A program made the translations under genes and the position numbers. A stretch of 13,652 bases of DNA. It comes from Gemmatimonadota bacterium (lineage in GTDB: Bacteria > Gemmatimonadota > Gemmatimonadetes > Longimicrobiales > Gaopeijiaceae). The DNA lies in NCBI GenBank assembly GCA_030618065.1, contig JAUXEE010000022.1:1-13652 (forward strand). The letters run 5' to 3'. The notes under the pieces are model-generated. The model was not told the DNA's origin, made no database searches, and saw only the letters and a list, made by a program, of their open reading frames with translations. Shown one piece after another: positions 13,611 to 13,652 of the stretch; within the stretch, counting starts at the first letter, position 1, and every line of letters begins with the position of its first letter.

Positions 13611-13652
13611 TATCAGTCGGGTGTCAGCCGGATGTCCGACCTTCCTCGATGA

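Noticed and set aside
1..13652. CRISPR arrays, tRNA or rRNA genes
   Set aside because: No regularly spaced direct repeats, and no tRNA cloverleaf or rRNA-like sequence was seen on either strand by eye.

Overview
The window looks like a chromosomal segment of an uncultured Gram-negative bacterium, most plausibly Gemmatimonadota or a close relative. The signs are high GC, several small secreted outer-membrane barrel proteins, a three-helix membrane TolB-N/FlgO-like protein with TPRs, a DUF4136 lipoprotein, and a TonB C-terminal tail of the type I associate with that phylum. This is family-level recognition by eye; no database was searched.

Left part (1-1842). The window opens in the C-terminus of an ImmA/IrrE-type metallopeptidase gene (+). 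It converges on a secreted purple-acid-phosphatase-like metallophosphoesterase (282-1457, -). The gap between the phosphoesterase and the next gene holds no intact gene. It has a two-part hairpin, a perfect 20-bp palindrome, and a short stretch that may be the C-terminal remnant of an IS91-family transposase.

Centre (1843-6189). One very large gene encodes a soluble protein of about 1282 residues. It has a basic N-terminus, an unrecognised conserved-looking N-terminal domain, a long helical TPR-like region, a probable beta-propeller and a second helical region. Its base composition is visibly lower in GC than the right half. Downstream lies an isolated C-terminal TonB fragment. Degraded sequence on both sides suggests an inserted, accessory locus.

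Right part (6190-13652). A leftward pair encodes a frameshifted small barrel protein followed by an 881-residue fusion of a kinase-like domain to an Omp85 barrel. Next come a 5'-truncated barrel remnant (+) and an intact 172-residue barrel protein (-), converging on a shared hairpin terminator. A divergent spacer leads to the DUF4136 lipoprotein (+) and then the TolB-N/FlgO-like TPR membrane protein (+). Most of these products belong to the cell envelope.

The two most interesting items are the TPR/beta-propeller protein, a possible component of a conflict or signalling system, and the kinase-like/Omp85 fusion. Three genes in the window are truncated or frameshifted, so this region has probably been rearranged, or the assembly contains indels.
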